Source: Schleiferilactobacillus shenzhenensis LY-73
GTDB taxonomy: Bacteria; Bacillota; Bacilli; Lactobacillales; Lactobacillaceae
DNA length: 64,000 nt
NCBI RefSeq assembly: GCF_000469325.1
Contig: NZ_KI271587.1
Coordinates: 73,604 to 137,603, forward strand
Reading direction: 5' to 3'
Position numbers and translations under genes: made by a program. Within the stretch, counting starts at the first letter, position 1. Every line of letters begins with the position of its first letter. This document shows positions 17,205 through 25,260 of the stretch, piece after piece. Below the pieces are notes generated by a model, which was not told where the DNA came from, did not search any database, and saw only the letters and a list, made by a program, of their open reading frames with translations.

Positions 17205-18021
17205 AGAGCGGCTTGACCTGCTGGTAAACCGCCCGAGCGATGAGGGTGTGCCCCGTATCGCTGGGGTGGAAGCCGTCCCCATAACCTAAGAATGACGCGG
17301 CGCCTTTGACAGAAAGGGCGCCGTTTTGTTGTGCCTGCTGCCAAATCGGCTGGAGGTTGGCCACCGGCAGATGGTCCGCCTTGGCCACCGCCTGAATACG
17401 GGCATCGTAGGTCAGCGAGCGAGGCTGATTCCACGTCGTCAGAAGCACGATGCGGGCGTGGGTGTTGGCCCGCAAGTCGCTGATCAGCTTCCGCAGATTC
17501 TTCTCGAACTTCGCCGGCGTCGCAGAATGGGGCGGATCGTCGTACACCGACTCGTTCGTTCCGAATTCGATCGTCACCAAGTCCGGCTGAGTATTATAGA
17601 TTTCCGTCAATTGGGGGAACGCCACCGTGTTGATGCTGCCGCCGTTTTCGCTGAAGTTGTGGACAGTCACCGGCACGTGCTGCTGGGTCTTGACCTGCTG
17701 GGCGACTTGGGCCACATACCCCCTGCTGCTGGCCGTGGCGAAGTAGCCCGCGGCTAAGCTGTCCCCCAGGGCCGTATAGACGAAGGGCCGCCGGGCAGAA
17801 AAGTCGGACCAGCGTTTGGCCGCCGGCTTGTCGGCCAATGGCGCCCGTTTCTTCTGCCGCGCAGTCGAGGCAGTGGCTGCCGGGGCGGTCAGTCCCCACT
17901 CCGCCGCGTGAGTATGGAGCAGGCTGCCCAGCCCGATCACGCCGGCCAACACAAATAACACCGCGGCGGCCCCGAGAAAGAACCGGGCGGCGTGGTGCTG
18001 CGGCTGCGGGCGGCGTCTCAT
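17194..18021 (-). CDS. Membrane-anchored SGNH/GDSL hydrolase
   Basis: 275 residues. One membrane helix (about 12-33) is followed by an outer catalytic domain with YTALGDSLAAGYF (about 82-94, catalytic Ser), FSENGGSINT (Gly of block II), FGTNESVYDD (block III Asn) and GDGFHPSDTGHTLIA (about 247-261, catalytic Asp and His). All four blocks are intact. Such enzymes deacylate lipids or wall polymers outside the cell. The gene starts four bases inside the end of the upstream TIM-barrel gene, so the two are coupled. Confidence 0.88.
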   Translation of the reverse strand: MRRRPQPQHHAARFFLGAAAVLFVLAGVIGLGSLLHTHAAEWGLTAPAATASTARQKKRAPLADKPAAKRWSDFSARRPFVYTALGDSLAAGYFATASSRGYVAQVAQQVKTQQHVPVTVHNFSENGGSINTVAFPQLTEIYNTQPDLVTIEFGTNESVYDDPPHSATPAKFEKNLRKLISDLRANTHARIVLLTTWNQPRSLTYDARIQAVAKADHLPVANLQPIWQQAQQNGALSVKGAASFLGYGDGFHPSDTGHTLIARAVYQQVKPLFTP

Positions 18022-18848
18022 GACCGGGCCGCTTTCTGCTTGATGCGTTCTAAGTACGCGTGGCTCTCCCGTTGGGCCGTACTGTCCAGCTGGTCGGCCA
18101 AGGTGATCTCATAAATGTTCGTGGCCTGGGGATTCAACAGCGGCCAGACGCGGGCCCATTCAATCTTGCCCTGCCCCAGCGGCAAGCTGTCGTGGCGCAG
18201 GCCCTGGGAATCCACCAAGTGATAGTGGACAACGGCCGGGGCCAGCTGACGCAACGACGCAGCGAGCACGTCATTACTGCCGTGGGCAGCAATGAACGTG
18301 TGACTCGTATCGTAGGCCAAGCGGTAGTGATGGGCCAGCAGTACCGCGTTGAACGCGGGGTCCGTGTACGGAAATGTGGGCGAGATGGAGTTCTCGAACA
18401 TGATGCGGTCACCGCCCACGTCCCGCCAATGGTCCAGCTGGGCGAGAACGGCCGCCCGGCCGGCCGCCACGCTGCCAAATTCTGCCTGAATCCGCGCGGC
18501 GGGTTCATTATAGGACCCATGCAGCAAGAGCTGGGTATCCGTGTCCCGGGCCACCTGTAATAGGGCCGTCGTGCTGGCTTCCACGAAGGCTTGCAAAGCG
18601 GCGTCGTCACTGGCGATTTCTACGTGACCGCCGTGCCAGCTCATCGGGTGGTGGATGACGATCCGCCGAGTGGTCTGCTGGACCCAGGCAATCATCGCCC
18701 GCAGATGAGCCACCCCGGCTGGGGTCACGTCCGCCGGGGTGGTAAAGAACTCAAAAACCTGCGGCTGGCAGCGCAGCCGTTCGGCGATCTGATCTGGATC
18801 CGTGCTGGCCTTGAGGCCAAGGTAAGGAAATTCTGTCTGTGTCATCAT
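18018..18848 (-). CDS. Xylose-isomerase-like TIM barrel protein
   Basis: 276 residues of the AP-endonuclease-2/sugar phosphate isomerase fold. Conserved metal-binding elements are RIVIHHPMSWHGGHVE (about 62-77), LLLHGSYNEP, IMFENSISP (Glu, about 149-157), LAYDTSHTF (Asp/His) and VVHYHLVDSQG. These are the His/Glu/Asp positions that bind metal in this superfamily. The substrate, a sugar or a damaged nucleotide, cannot be told. Two adjacent ATG codons could start; the ribosome site is weak. It is co-transcribed with the SGNH hydrolase. Confidence 0.78.
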   Translation of the reverse strand: MMTQTEFPYLGLKASTDPDQIAERLRCQPQVFEFFTTPADVTPAGVAHLRAMIAWVQQTTRRIVIHHPMSWHGGHVEIASDDAALQAFVEASTTALLQVARDTDTQLLLHGSYNEPAARIQAEFGSVAAGRAAVLAQLDHWRDVGGDRIMFENSISPTFPYTDPAFNAVLLAHHYRLAYDTSHTFIAAHGSNDVLAASLRQLAPAVVHYHLVDSQGLRHDSLPLGQGKIEWARVWPLLNPQATNIYEITLADQLDSTAQRESHAYLERIKQKAARS

Positions 18849-18893
18849 ACCTATATTGTAGCGATTACTGTGTCAGGGCTCCAGTGGCTGCGG

Positions 18894-19442
18894 TCACTTG
18901 GCATCGCTGAGCATTTCTGCCAGCTCATCCCGGTCGATCAGGCGCACGCCGACGCCGGCAGCCAGTTCCTTAGCGCTCGCGGTATAGTATGAATTCGAGA
19001 TCACCACAGGATGGTCCAGATGGTAGAAGGCGCAGCCGGTGAAGACCTGCTGAACGGCGCTATTGTCCACATCGTGGTTGTACCGCTTGCACTGGATGCC
19101 GAAGCTCTCGTTGTCTGCGCGGGCGATAATGTCCACACCCTGGTCCCGGCTGGCCGGCGTCACCTTGACGTCAGTGAAGCCGAGGTGGACCAGCAGCTGG
19201 GCCGTATACTCTTCGAAGGCGATACCGTCCATCCGGTCAATGCGCGCCAACCCGCCGCTGAAGCGGAGCAGGAAGTGCACCAGCACGATACCCCAGCCCA
19301 GCACCAGCAGCCCAACAGCGCCCAAGAAGTAAGGATCGTACTGCTGGGCGGTGAACAGCGGCAGACTCGGCCGCACGAAGACCCGGTAGCCGACTAGCGC
19401 GGCCGCCAGGAGAACACTGATGATGATGCCAATGCGGCGCAT
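18894..19442 (-). CDS. Membrane-bound Mrr-like endonuclease-fold protein
   Basis: About 182 residues. Two membrane helices (about 3-22 and 38-60) precede an Mrr-type nuclease domain: FEEYTAQLLVHLGFTDVKVT, SRDQGVDIIARAD and GIQCKRY, giving the D-(Q)xK core of restriction-endonuclease folds. Related membrane-tethered Mrr-like proteins are common in Firmicutes and may sense or cut modified DNA entering at the membrane. AAAGGAGA lies before ATG 19442. It stands alone, without a partner methylase or ATPase. Confidence 0.78.
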   Translation of the reverse strand: MRRIGIIISVLLAAALVGYRVFVRPSLPLFTAQQYDPYFLGAVGLLVLGWGIVLVHFLLRFSGGLARIDRMDGIAFEEYTAQLLVHLGFTDVKVTPASRDQGVDIIARADNESFGIQCKRYNHDVDNSAVQQVFTGCAFYHLDHPVVISNSYYTASAKELAAGVGVRLIDRDELAEMLSDAK

Positions 19443-19592
19443 GGACCCGGTCTCCTTTCCGAAGGTGTCATTATCCTCATTGTACGGGCGCGGGCCAGGT
19501 CTTCGCAATCGGCCCCAGGGCGTACTTTTAACAGAAAGGCGCCCACGAAAAAAGCCGCCGCCCAGACTGGCGACGACCCATTGTGTATTGTC

Positions 19593-19952
19593 TTATTCAG
19601 CGGTATTTGTTGGCCGCCACGTGCGGCCGTCCTGCAACAGTTGACGACTGGTCAAGTGCCGAGCCATGTAATCCAGCACTGCTTGGCTGTGACTCACGGT
19701 AAAGTCCCACTGGCTGCCGTCCACAGTGGTCACTTGAAAGCCCTTGGTCATCCGGCCGCCGAAGAACGTCTCAATCCAGACATACTGGATCTGGGCCCAG
19801 GGCAGCCAGGTAAAATTCTTGGCGTGAGCGGCCCGGGTGATAAATTCGATGCCAGCATTACCCAACGCCAGCATCCCTGCCCGATACTTGCCCGTCATGT
19901 TGGTGCGGGCGCGCACGGTCAATTCGATTTCTTGATTTAGCGGTTGATCCAT
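19593..19952 (-). CDS. DUF956 family protein, copy 2 of mannose PTS locus
   Basis: 119 residues of the DUF956 family, which is found next to mannose-class PTS operons and whose ManO-type members are thought to regulate them. Family-like parts are NMTGKYRAGMLALGNAGIEF and FTWLPWAQIQYVW. It has a fine ribosome site (AAAGGAGC) before ATG 19952. It lies 132 bases after a second DUF956 gene, with which it shares only moderate similarity, so the duplication is old. Confidence 0.75.
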   Translation of the reverse strand: MDQPLNQEIELTVRARTNMTGKYRAGMLALGNAGIEFITRAAHAKNFTWLPWAQIQYVWIETFFGGRMTKGFQVTTVDGSQWDFTVSHSQAVLDYMARHLTSRQLLQDGRTWRPTNTAE

Positions 19953-20084
19953 AGGGACCGCTCCTTTCTCGCTGCCAGTCTCCTGACAACGGTGCCGCCA
20001 CCAGCCGGCAGGGCCGATGACCAGTCGTCACTTCATCGATGCGTCGAGGTTACCACAACATCGGGTTTCTGCCAACGAATACGC

Positions 20085-20534
20085 TCATTTCTTACCCGCT
20101 CTTTTTTTCTTTTTCTTGGTGAGCTTGCTTGTCTTTACGGCCGGCCCAGAAGCCGTCTGGCCCGCCGGCTGTTTGCGCCGGTGGAACGCCCGGCCGATGA
20201 CCTGGAAGAAGCTCAGCGACTTGACGATGTGGTCTGCCGGGATGTACTCCCGTATCGCCCGCAGGACGCGCTTAGGTTCCTTGGAGGAGAAAGAATACGT
20301 GCCGGCTTTCTGGGTTTCCACGGCGTAACGGGGAATCCACTTATTCCAGAAAACGAACGAGACGATCACCAGACGCACTTCGTCCCAAGGGATTTGGATA
20401 TAATGGTTCAGGTTTTTCTCGTTGTAGAACTCGAAACCTTTGTCGCCCACCATGATCTTGCCGTATTCCGGCATGCCCAGGTACGATGTGGCATCTACCA
20501 CCAAGTCGACTTTTGTGTTCAATGATTCAACCAT
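20085..20534 (-). CDS. manO: DUF956 family protein of mannose PTS locus
   Basis: 149 residues. The DUF956 core is residues 1-115: LVVDATSYLGMPEYGKIMVG, IQIPWDEVRLVIVSF and FSSKEPKRVLRAIREYI. A basic tail of about 35 residues rich in Lys and Arg (TKKKKKRAGKK) is added, suiting contact with membrane or nucleic acid. It is the first gene after the IID gene and is separated from it by a hairpin, so it may be transcribed at a lower level. The symbol follows usage for DUF956 genes at such loci; the function is not proven. Confidence 0.78.
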   Translation of the reverse strand: MVESLNTKVDLVVDATSYLGMPEYGKIMVGDKGFEFYNEKNLNHYIQIPWDEVRLVIVSFVFWNKWIPRYAVETQKAGTYSFSSKEPKRVLRAIREYIPADHIVKSLSFFQVIGRAFHRRKQPAGQTASGPAVKTSKLTKKKKKRAGKK

Positions 20535-20619
20535 ATCGTGCTCGCTTTCTCCTCTGCTTGATGTTATTTCTATTGTAACACGCCCGGTTCAACCCGCGCT
20601 GGCCGGGGGCTGAACGCAA

Positions 20620-20655
20620 TGAAGCTGCATATCCGGTAAGGGGTATGCAGCTTCA
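20620..20655 (-). terminator. Hairpin between PTS IID and DUF956 genes
   Basis: TGAAGCTGCATA (20620-20631) pairs perfectly with TATGCAGCTTCA (20644-20655). No T-run follows on the minus strand, so it is more likely an RNA-stability or partial-attenuation hairpin than a full terminator. Confidence 0.5.
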
Positions 20656-20690
20656 CTTGTTTGCGTACTGACGCTGATTAGGTGATTGAA

Positions 20691-21597
20691 TTACATCCAG
20701 CCAACAACGTGGAGCACAACACCAACCACGAACAGGCCGAGGATGATGACGATGGGTGAAACCTTCTTCTTCAGTAACCACATGCAGAGGAAGGTCAGGC
20801 CCAAGGCTGCCAACCCAGGAATCAAGCTGTCCAGGTTTTGCTGCAAGGTCGTGACTTTGTCTCGGGTAAGAGACAAGCCTTGCTGCTGCAGCTGCAGTGC
20901 CTTTTGAATTCCTTTGGCACCGCTGGGCAACTTGCTCCAGTCAATGTAAGCACCGGCTTGGTTCGGCACAGTGGAAACGACAGGTGTGAATTTCACTGCG
21001 ACCCACCGGTTGACCAACGATCCCAGGATAAACATACCCAAAATCGTGGCGCCCTTCGTGACATCCTGCAGCAAGCCGCCGGATAAGTCATCGGTAATAC
21101 GAGATCCCACCCGGTAGCCGAACTCCTGTGTATACCAGGTGAAGGCCATCCGGATGATGTTCCAAGCAAAGAAGTAAATCAGCGGGCCGAGGATATTCCC
21201 AGTCATGGCCAGGGAAGCGGCCAGGGCACCGATGATCGGCTTGATGGTGAACCAGAATACTGGGTCCCCAATACCGGCCAACGGACCCATCATGCCGACC
21301 TTGACCCCTTGAATGGCGACATCATCGACTGGTGCGCCGTTGGCCCGGTCTTGTTCCAAGGGTGACCCCGATAATCGGGGAGGCCAAGTACGGGTGCGTG
21401 TTGAAGAATTCCAAGTGGCGCTTCAGTGCTGCCGCCCGGTCTTCCTTTGTCTTGTATAATTTCTTAAGTGCCGGAATCATGGAATAGGCGAAGCCGCCGT
21501 TCTGCATCCGCTCGTAGTTCCAAGACCCTTGAATGAACGTCGACCGCCACCAAACGTGCAGCCGGTCGGCTTTAGATAACGTAATACGATCTGCCAT
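20691..21597 (-). pseudogene. manZ: Mannose PTS IID component, frameshifted
   Basis: Membrane subunit IID of a mannose-class PTS. The first frame (from 21597) carries RSTFIQGSWNYERMQNGGFA and AALKRHLEFFNTHPYLASPI, then leaves the family at GVTL; the second frame resumes at EQDRANGAPVDDVAIQGVKV and runs to the stop. The junction is at 21359-21364, where family members read GVTLALEQ. Restoring five bases (CTGGCCTTGGAA reduced to CTTGGAA) gives 303 residues, the normal IID length. Without IID the transporter should not work, so either the PTS is dead or the sequence has an error here. Confidence 0.88.
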
Positions 21598-21614
21598 TGG
21601 TTAGCCCCCCTTTC

Positions 21615-22433
21615 TCAATAATCGTCAATCAGCTTACCGACGGGATCACCGGTATTGTTGTTACCAGAACCGTTGCCGCTGTTTGAACTGCCGCCCATCT
21701 TGGACAGTGTCAAGTAGATCAACGCCAAGGCAACACCAATAGCCCCTAAGCCGATCAAGGTCAAGTCTTTCACCGTCGCCATCACGAAGCCGATGGCGAA
21801 GAACGGCCAAACTTCCTTCGTGGCCATCATGTTGATGATCATCGCGTACCCAACGGCCACGACCATGCCGCCGCCGACGCCCAGGCCATCGGTCAGCCAA
21901 GCCGGCATCATGTGCAGCAAGTCGCTCACCCGAGACGCCCCGACGGCCAGAATCAACCCGGCCGGAATGGCGATCCGCAGGCCCTGCATGATAATGGCAA
22001 CGATTTGCCACATATCGACCTTCGCGAAGCTGCCCTCTTCAGCAGCCCGGTCCATCAGGTGGACAACACCAGTGGCCAAGGTCCGGACAACAGTCGTCAG
22101 CAGCAAGCCGGCGACGGCCAGCGGGATGGCAATAGCGATGGCCGCGTGGACACCGTTTTGGCCTTGACCGCCTAGAACCAGAATAATAGCAGATGCAACA
22201 GATGCCAAGGCGGCATCAGGCGCAACGGCGGCACCAATGTTGGCCCACCCTAAGGCGATCATTTCCAATTGACCGCCCAAAATGACACAGGGAATCAAGT
22301 TCCCAGTGACTAAGCCAATCAGCGTGCAGGCAATAATCGGCTGATGGAAGTGGAATTCATCCAAAATACCTTCCATCCCCGCCAAAAACGACACGCCGAT
22401 GACTAATACGATCTGAATCCAGTTCAAATTCAT
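21615..22433 (-). CDS. manY: Mannose PTS IIC component
   Basis: 272 residues, hydrophobic throughout. IIC and IID form the sugar channel of mannose-class PTS. Family features include GILDEFHFHQPIIACTLIGL (about 22-41) and VILGGQLEMIALGWANIGAAVAPDAA (about 50-75). The C-terminal tail (SSNSGNGSGNNNTGD) is a low-complexity extension. It lies between the IIAB and IID genes with 45- and 17-base gaps. Confidence 0.92.
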   Translation of the reverse strand: MNLNWIQIVLVIGVSFLAGMEGILDEFHFHQPIIACTLIGLVTGNLIPCVILGGQLEMIALGWANIGAAVAPDAALASVASAIILVLGGQGQNGVHAAIAIAIPLAVAGLLLTTVVRTLATGVVHLMDRAAEEGSFAKVDMWQIVAIIMQGLRIAIPAGLILAVGASRVSDLLHMMPAWLTDGLGVGGGMVVAVGYAMIINMMATKEVWPFFAIGFVMATVKDLTLIGLGAIGVALALIYLTLSKMGGSSNSGNGSGNNNTGDPVGKLIDDY

Positions 22434-22478
22434 GGGTATTAGTCCTCTCTTTCTCTCTCAATGAAATAGGATATTCAA

Positions 22479-23474
22479 TTATTTCTGCTGATCCAGCATG
22501 GACTGGGCTTTCTTCAAGATGTTGTCCATATTGTCGGCATTGTCGCCCGGCACTTTACGCACATCGAACTTGACGCCCATGTCCTTCAACTTCTTGAATG
22601 TATCGATATCTTCCTGGTTGAAGGCCAGCACCTTGTTGGGCTGGACCTTGCCGACGGAGTGAGCCATGGAACCGATGTTCAGTTCCTTCAGCGGCACGCC
22701 GCCTTCGATAGCCTTCAATGCGTCTTCTGGATTCTCGAATAACAGCAATGCTTTTTGCCCGCCGAAATGCTGGTCGTCTTTGGCCAGCTTGATCATTTGG
22801 TCAATCGGCACCACATGGGCATGCACACCCACTGGTGCTGCTTCCATGATCAGCTTCTTGCGCAACTCGTCGTGCGCGACGGCATCCGATACCACGATGA
22901 TGCGGTTTGCCCCGGATGTCTTTGTCCAAGTCGTGGCAACCTGGCCGTGGAGGAGCCGGGAATCGATCCGGGCCAGCACGTACTGCATCGACCCAGGTGC
23001 CCCCACCTGACCGTTGGTGGTCGTCGGTGCCGCATCGGCAGCCGGCGCGGCGGCATTCCCAGTACTCTTCGGTTCCAAGTCTTCGGGCTTGATCTTCACA
23101 CCGTCGCGACCCGCCTCAACGATATGCGCTGCAATCTCTTGCGCGGAATTCATCGTCAACCGTGAGCCGTATGCCTCCACCAGCATGGGCAGATTCAACC
23201 CGGTGACGATCGCCCATTTATCTTTGTGGGCCTCATACAAGCCATTGGCCTGATTGAACGGAGAACCGCCCCACAAATCAATCAGGAAGAGCACTTCATC
23301 GTCCGGATCGAACTTGCTGATGGCTTCTTCCAAGTGGGCCTTCAAATCAGCCGGTCCTTCGTTGGGCATGAAGGTCACTGCTTCGACCTTCTCCTGCTCA
23401 CCGAAAATCATTTGCCCGGATTGCTTGATCCCGGCGGCAAATTGACCGTGACTTGCAAGAATGATGCCAACCAT
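22479..23474 (-). CDS. manX: Mannose PTS IIAB component
   Basis: 331 residues. IIA (1-130) carries [13 protein letters not shown] with the phosphoryl-accepting His near residue 9. An Ala/Pro/Thr linker (about 145-165) joins IIB (168-330), whose [16 protein letters not shown] gives the second active His. It passes phosphate from HPr to incoming mannose, glucose or glucosamine. The start ATG 23474 has AGGAGG upstream; the upstream in-frame start at 23525 does not. It is the first gene of the PTS operon. Confidence 0.93.
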   Translation of the reverse strand: MVGIILASHGQFAAGIKQSGQMIFGEQEKVEAVTFMPNEGPADLKAHLEEAISKFDPDDEVLFLIDLWGGSPFNQANGLYEAHKDKWAIVTGLNLPMLVEAYGSRLTMNSAQEIAAHIVEAGRDGVKIKPEDLEPKSTGNAAAPAADAAPTTTNGQVGAPGSMQYVLARIDSRLLHGQVATTWTKTSGANRIIVVSDAVAHDELRKKLIMEAAPVGVHAHVVPIDQMIKLAKDDQHFGGQKALLLFENPEDALKAIEGGVPLKELNIGSMAHSVGKVQPNKVLAFNQEDIDTFKKLKDMGVKFDVRKVPGDNADNMDNILKKAQSMLDQQK

Positions 23475-23603
23475 AACTTCGCCTCCTATAAACTTCTGTG
23501 CGGAACAGCCGCGAGGCCGTTCCAAACGGCACTAGCAATGGGCACGAAACCGGCAAAACCCCATCACGCAGGGCTTTGCCGAGGAAAATTCCCATCTGTA
23601 AAT

Positions 23604-23642
23604 ATCATAGCATCTTGACCAGGGCACCTGTTAGCAATAACA
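23604..23642 (-). promoter_or_regulatory. PTS promoter with cre-like site
   Basis: TGTTAGCAATAACA (23629-23642) is a near-perfect palindrome differing from the catabolite-responsive element TGWNANCGNTNWCA at one base. An extended -10, TGCTATGAT on the minus strand, covers 23604-23612. The site thus lies over the -35 region of the mannose PTS operon, where CcpA would repress. Confidence 0.5.
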
Positions 23643-23747
23643 CTTGTCAATGCATGGCGAACGCCCAACTGGTCTAGACAACTTCGACCTCAATTATTTT
23701 AACCGCTTTCGAACGATTTGTGAAGCCTTTTTTCTAAAAAGTGAATA

Positions 23748-23999
23748 TTACTGCAACCGATTGCTGAAGTGGAGGGCGGCTAGTAAGATGCCCACCGCCG
23801 CCAGGGCCGCCAGAGTGCCGGCGACGGCGGCCCAAGAGGCCCCCAGCAGGAGGAAGACCAGCCCTAAGCCGGCACACCAGCCCACGAATTTCATCCCCGC
23901 GGGTTTGATGCGGTGCAGTAAGCCCACTTCCCGGGCGAGGATAATGATGGCCACTAGGCCGAGGAGAAAAATGCCGATCGTTGCTGCTGCTGCCCGCAT
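23748..23999 (-). CDS. Small membrane protein, unknown
   Basis: 83 residues with three hydrophobic segments and few charged residues, ending in ALHFSNRLQ. AGGAGG lies eight bases before ATG 23999. It begins 14 bases after the stop of mutY in the same direction and may be co-transcribed with it. No family is recognised. Confidence 0.6.
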   Translation of the reverse strand: MRAAAATIGIFLLGLVAIIILAREVGLLHRIKPAGMKFVGWCAGLGLVFLLLGASWAAVAGTLAALAAVGILLAALHFSNRLQ

Positions 24000-24013
24000 G
24001 GCTGGCCGCCTCC

Positions 24014-25117
24014 TTAATCTGTCTTGTTCTTATTATAGTACGCCGCCATCTTCCTCTGCAGTGTGGGTTCAGCCAGCGTCTGCTGAGCCAGCGGCAGCCA
24101 GCGGGCATTGGCCGGGAGTGCTGTTGGCGCCGCCAAGGTCAAGTGCCGCAGATACACCGTCCAGTGCTGGTGGGTGAACACGTGAGTGACGCTGCCGGCG
24201 CCCACCGACTGGTCCCGCAGCACTGCCGCTGACGCCATGGTGATGGCGTGAGCGGCCGCCAATTGCGTCAGCAGCTCCGGTACGGTCGCTGCCCGCTGGT
24301 CCCCGGTCAGCAGCGGCCACGTCCACAAACTGGCCAACAGCCCTCGACTGGGCCGCTGCTGCCACACTGCTTGCCCGTCCGGTGTCGTCAGGACCAGGGC
24401 GGTGTATGTCTTTGCCACTGGCTTTTTCTTCGCGCTCTTCACGGGATACTGATCTGTGACGCCCTGCTGGTACGCAGCGTCGAAAGCGGCCACCGGAGAA
24501 TGGGCACTATCCGGATGCTTCGCCGTCATGTAGCTGGACCCTAGATCCATGACCGCCTGGTTGAAATCCCCTGGCCGGTCCTGGGGGATCAGGGGGGTGA
24601 TGGCTGCCCGGAACACCCTCTGGGCGGCGCCGCTGCGGATGTCTGTATCGATCAGCAGCAGCCGGGCAAAGACCCGGTAGGCATTCCCGTCAATGGCCGG
24701 GACGGGTTCGCCGAAGGCAATGGAGGCTACGGCGCCGGCGACGTAATCGCCGATGCCCGGCAATTGCTTCAGCCCCGCTGCCGTCGTCGGCCACTGACCA
24801 CCCCGTTCTTGGGTGATGATCTGGGCGGTCTTCAACAGGTTGCGGGCCCGGGAATAATAGCCCAGGCCGGCCCACTCTTTGAGAACGGCTGCCTCATCCG
24901 CGGCGGCTAGATCCGTCAGGGTGGGCCAATGGGCCAGCCACCGCTCATAGTAAGGAATCACGGTCTGCACCCCGGTCTGCTGGAGCATCACTTCGGACAG
25001 CCAGACGTGGTATGGCGCGTGGTCCCGCCGCCAGGGCAAAGCCCGGCCATGGGCATCGTACCAGCCCAGTAAGGTGTCTTGAAATTGCTTAATGGTTGCT
25101 GCATCCCATTGGATCAT
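24014..25117 (-). CDS. mutY: Adenine DNA glycosylase MutY, without Fe-S cysteines
   Basis: 367 residues. It removes adenine paired with 8-oxoguanine. The catalytic residues are present: Glu42 in SEVMLQQTG and Asp143 in PAIDGNAYR, with the helix-hairpin-helix KQLPGIGDYVAGAV between. Where other MutY have four cysteines for a 4Fe-4S cluster (after MDLG), this one reads SSYMTAKHPDSAHSPVAAFD with none. Clusterless MutY is known from lactobacilli. The C-terminal third is a NUDIX-like 8-oxoG recognition domain (about 235-360). Start ATG 25117 has a modest GGGCGG site. Confidence 0.93.
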   Translation of the reverse strand: MIQWDAATIKQFQDTLLGWYDAHGRALPWRRDHAPYHVWLSEVMLQQTGVQTVIPYYERWLAHWPTLTDLAAADEAAVLKEWAGLGYYSRARNLLKTAQIITQERGGQWPTTAAGLKQLPGIGDYVAGAVASIAFGEPVPAIDGNAYRVFARLLLIDTDIRSGAAQRVFRAAITPLIPQDRPGDFNQAVMDLGSSYMTAKHPDSAHSPVAAFDAAYQQGVTDQYPVKSAKKKPVAKTYTALVLTTPDGQAVWQQRPSRGLLASLWTWPLLTGDQRAATVPELLTQLAAAHAITMASAAVLRDQSVGAGSVTHVFTHQHWTVYLRHLTLAAPTALPANARWLPLAQQTLAEPTLQRKMAAYYNKNKTD

Positions 25118-25200
25118 TTTGAATCCGCCCTTCGCTTTTCTTGCTCCATCATGGTACCATGGATATGTAAAGATACCTCGGTATATTCCCATCTCCACGC

Positions 25201-25229
25201 TTGCATTCCTAATTTAGAATGATTATAAT
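25201..25229 (+). promoter_or_regulatory. Promoter with PerR/Fur-like box
   Basis: TTGCAT (25201-25206) and TATAAT (25224-25229) are 17 bases apart. TTAGAATGATTATAA (25214-25228) covers the -10 element and differs from the PerR box TTATAATNATTATAA at one base. Repression by a Fur-family protein sensing peroxide or iron is therefore likely for the P-type ATPase gene. Confidence 0.65.
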
Positions 25230-25260
25230 TTAGGAGTAGTTACAGAAAGGGGCGTTTCTT

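Noticed and set aside
23475..23640. Sigma-54 promoter for the mannose PTS
   Set aside because: No GG-N10-GC element at suitable spacing was found on the minus strand.
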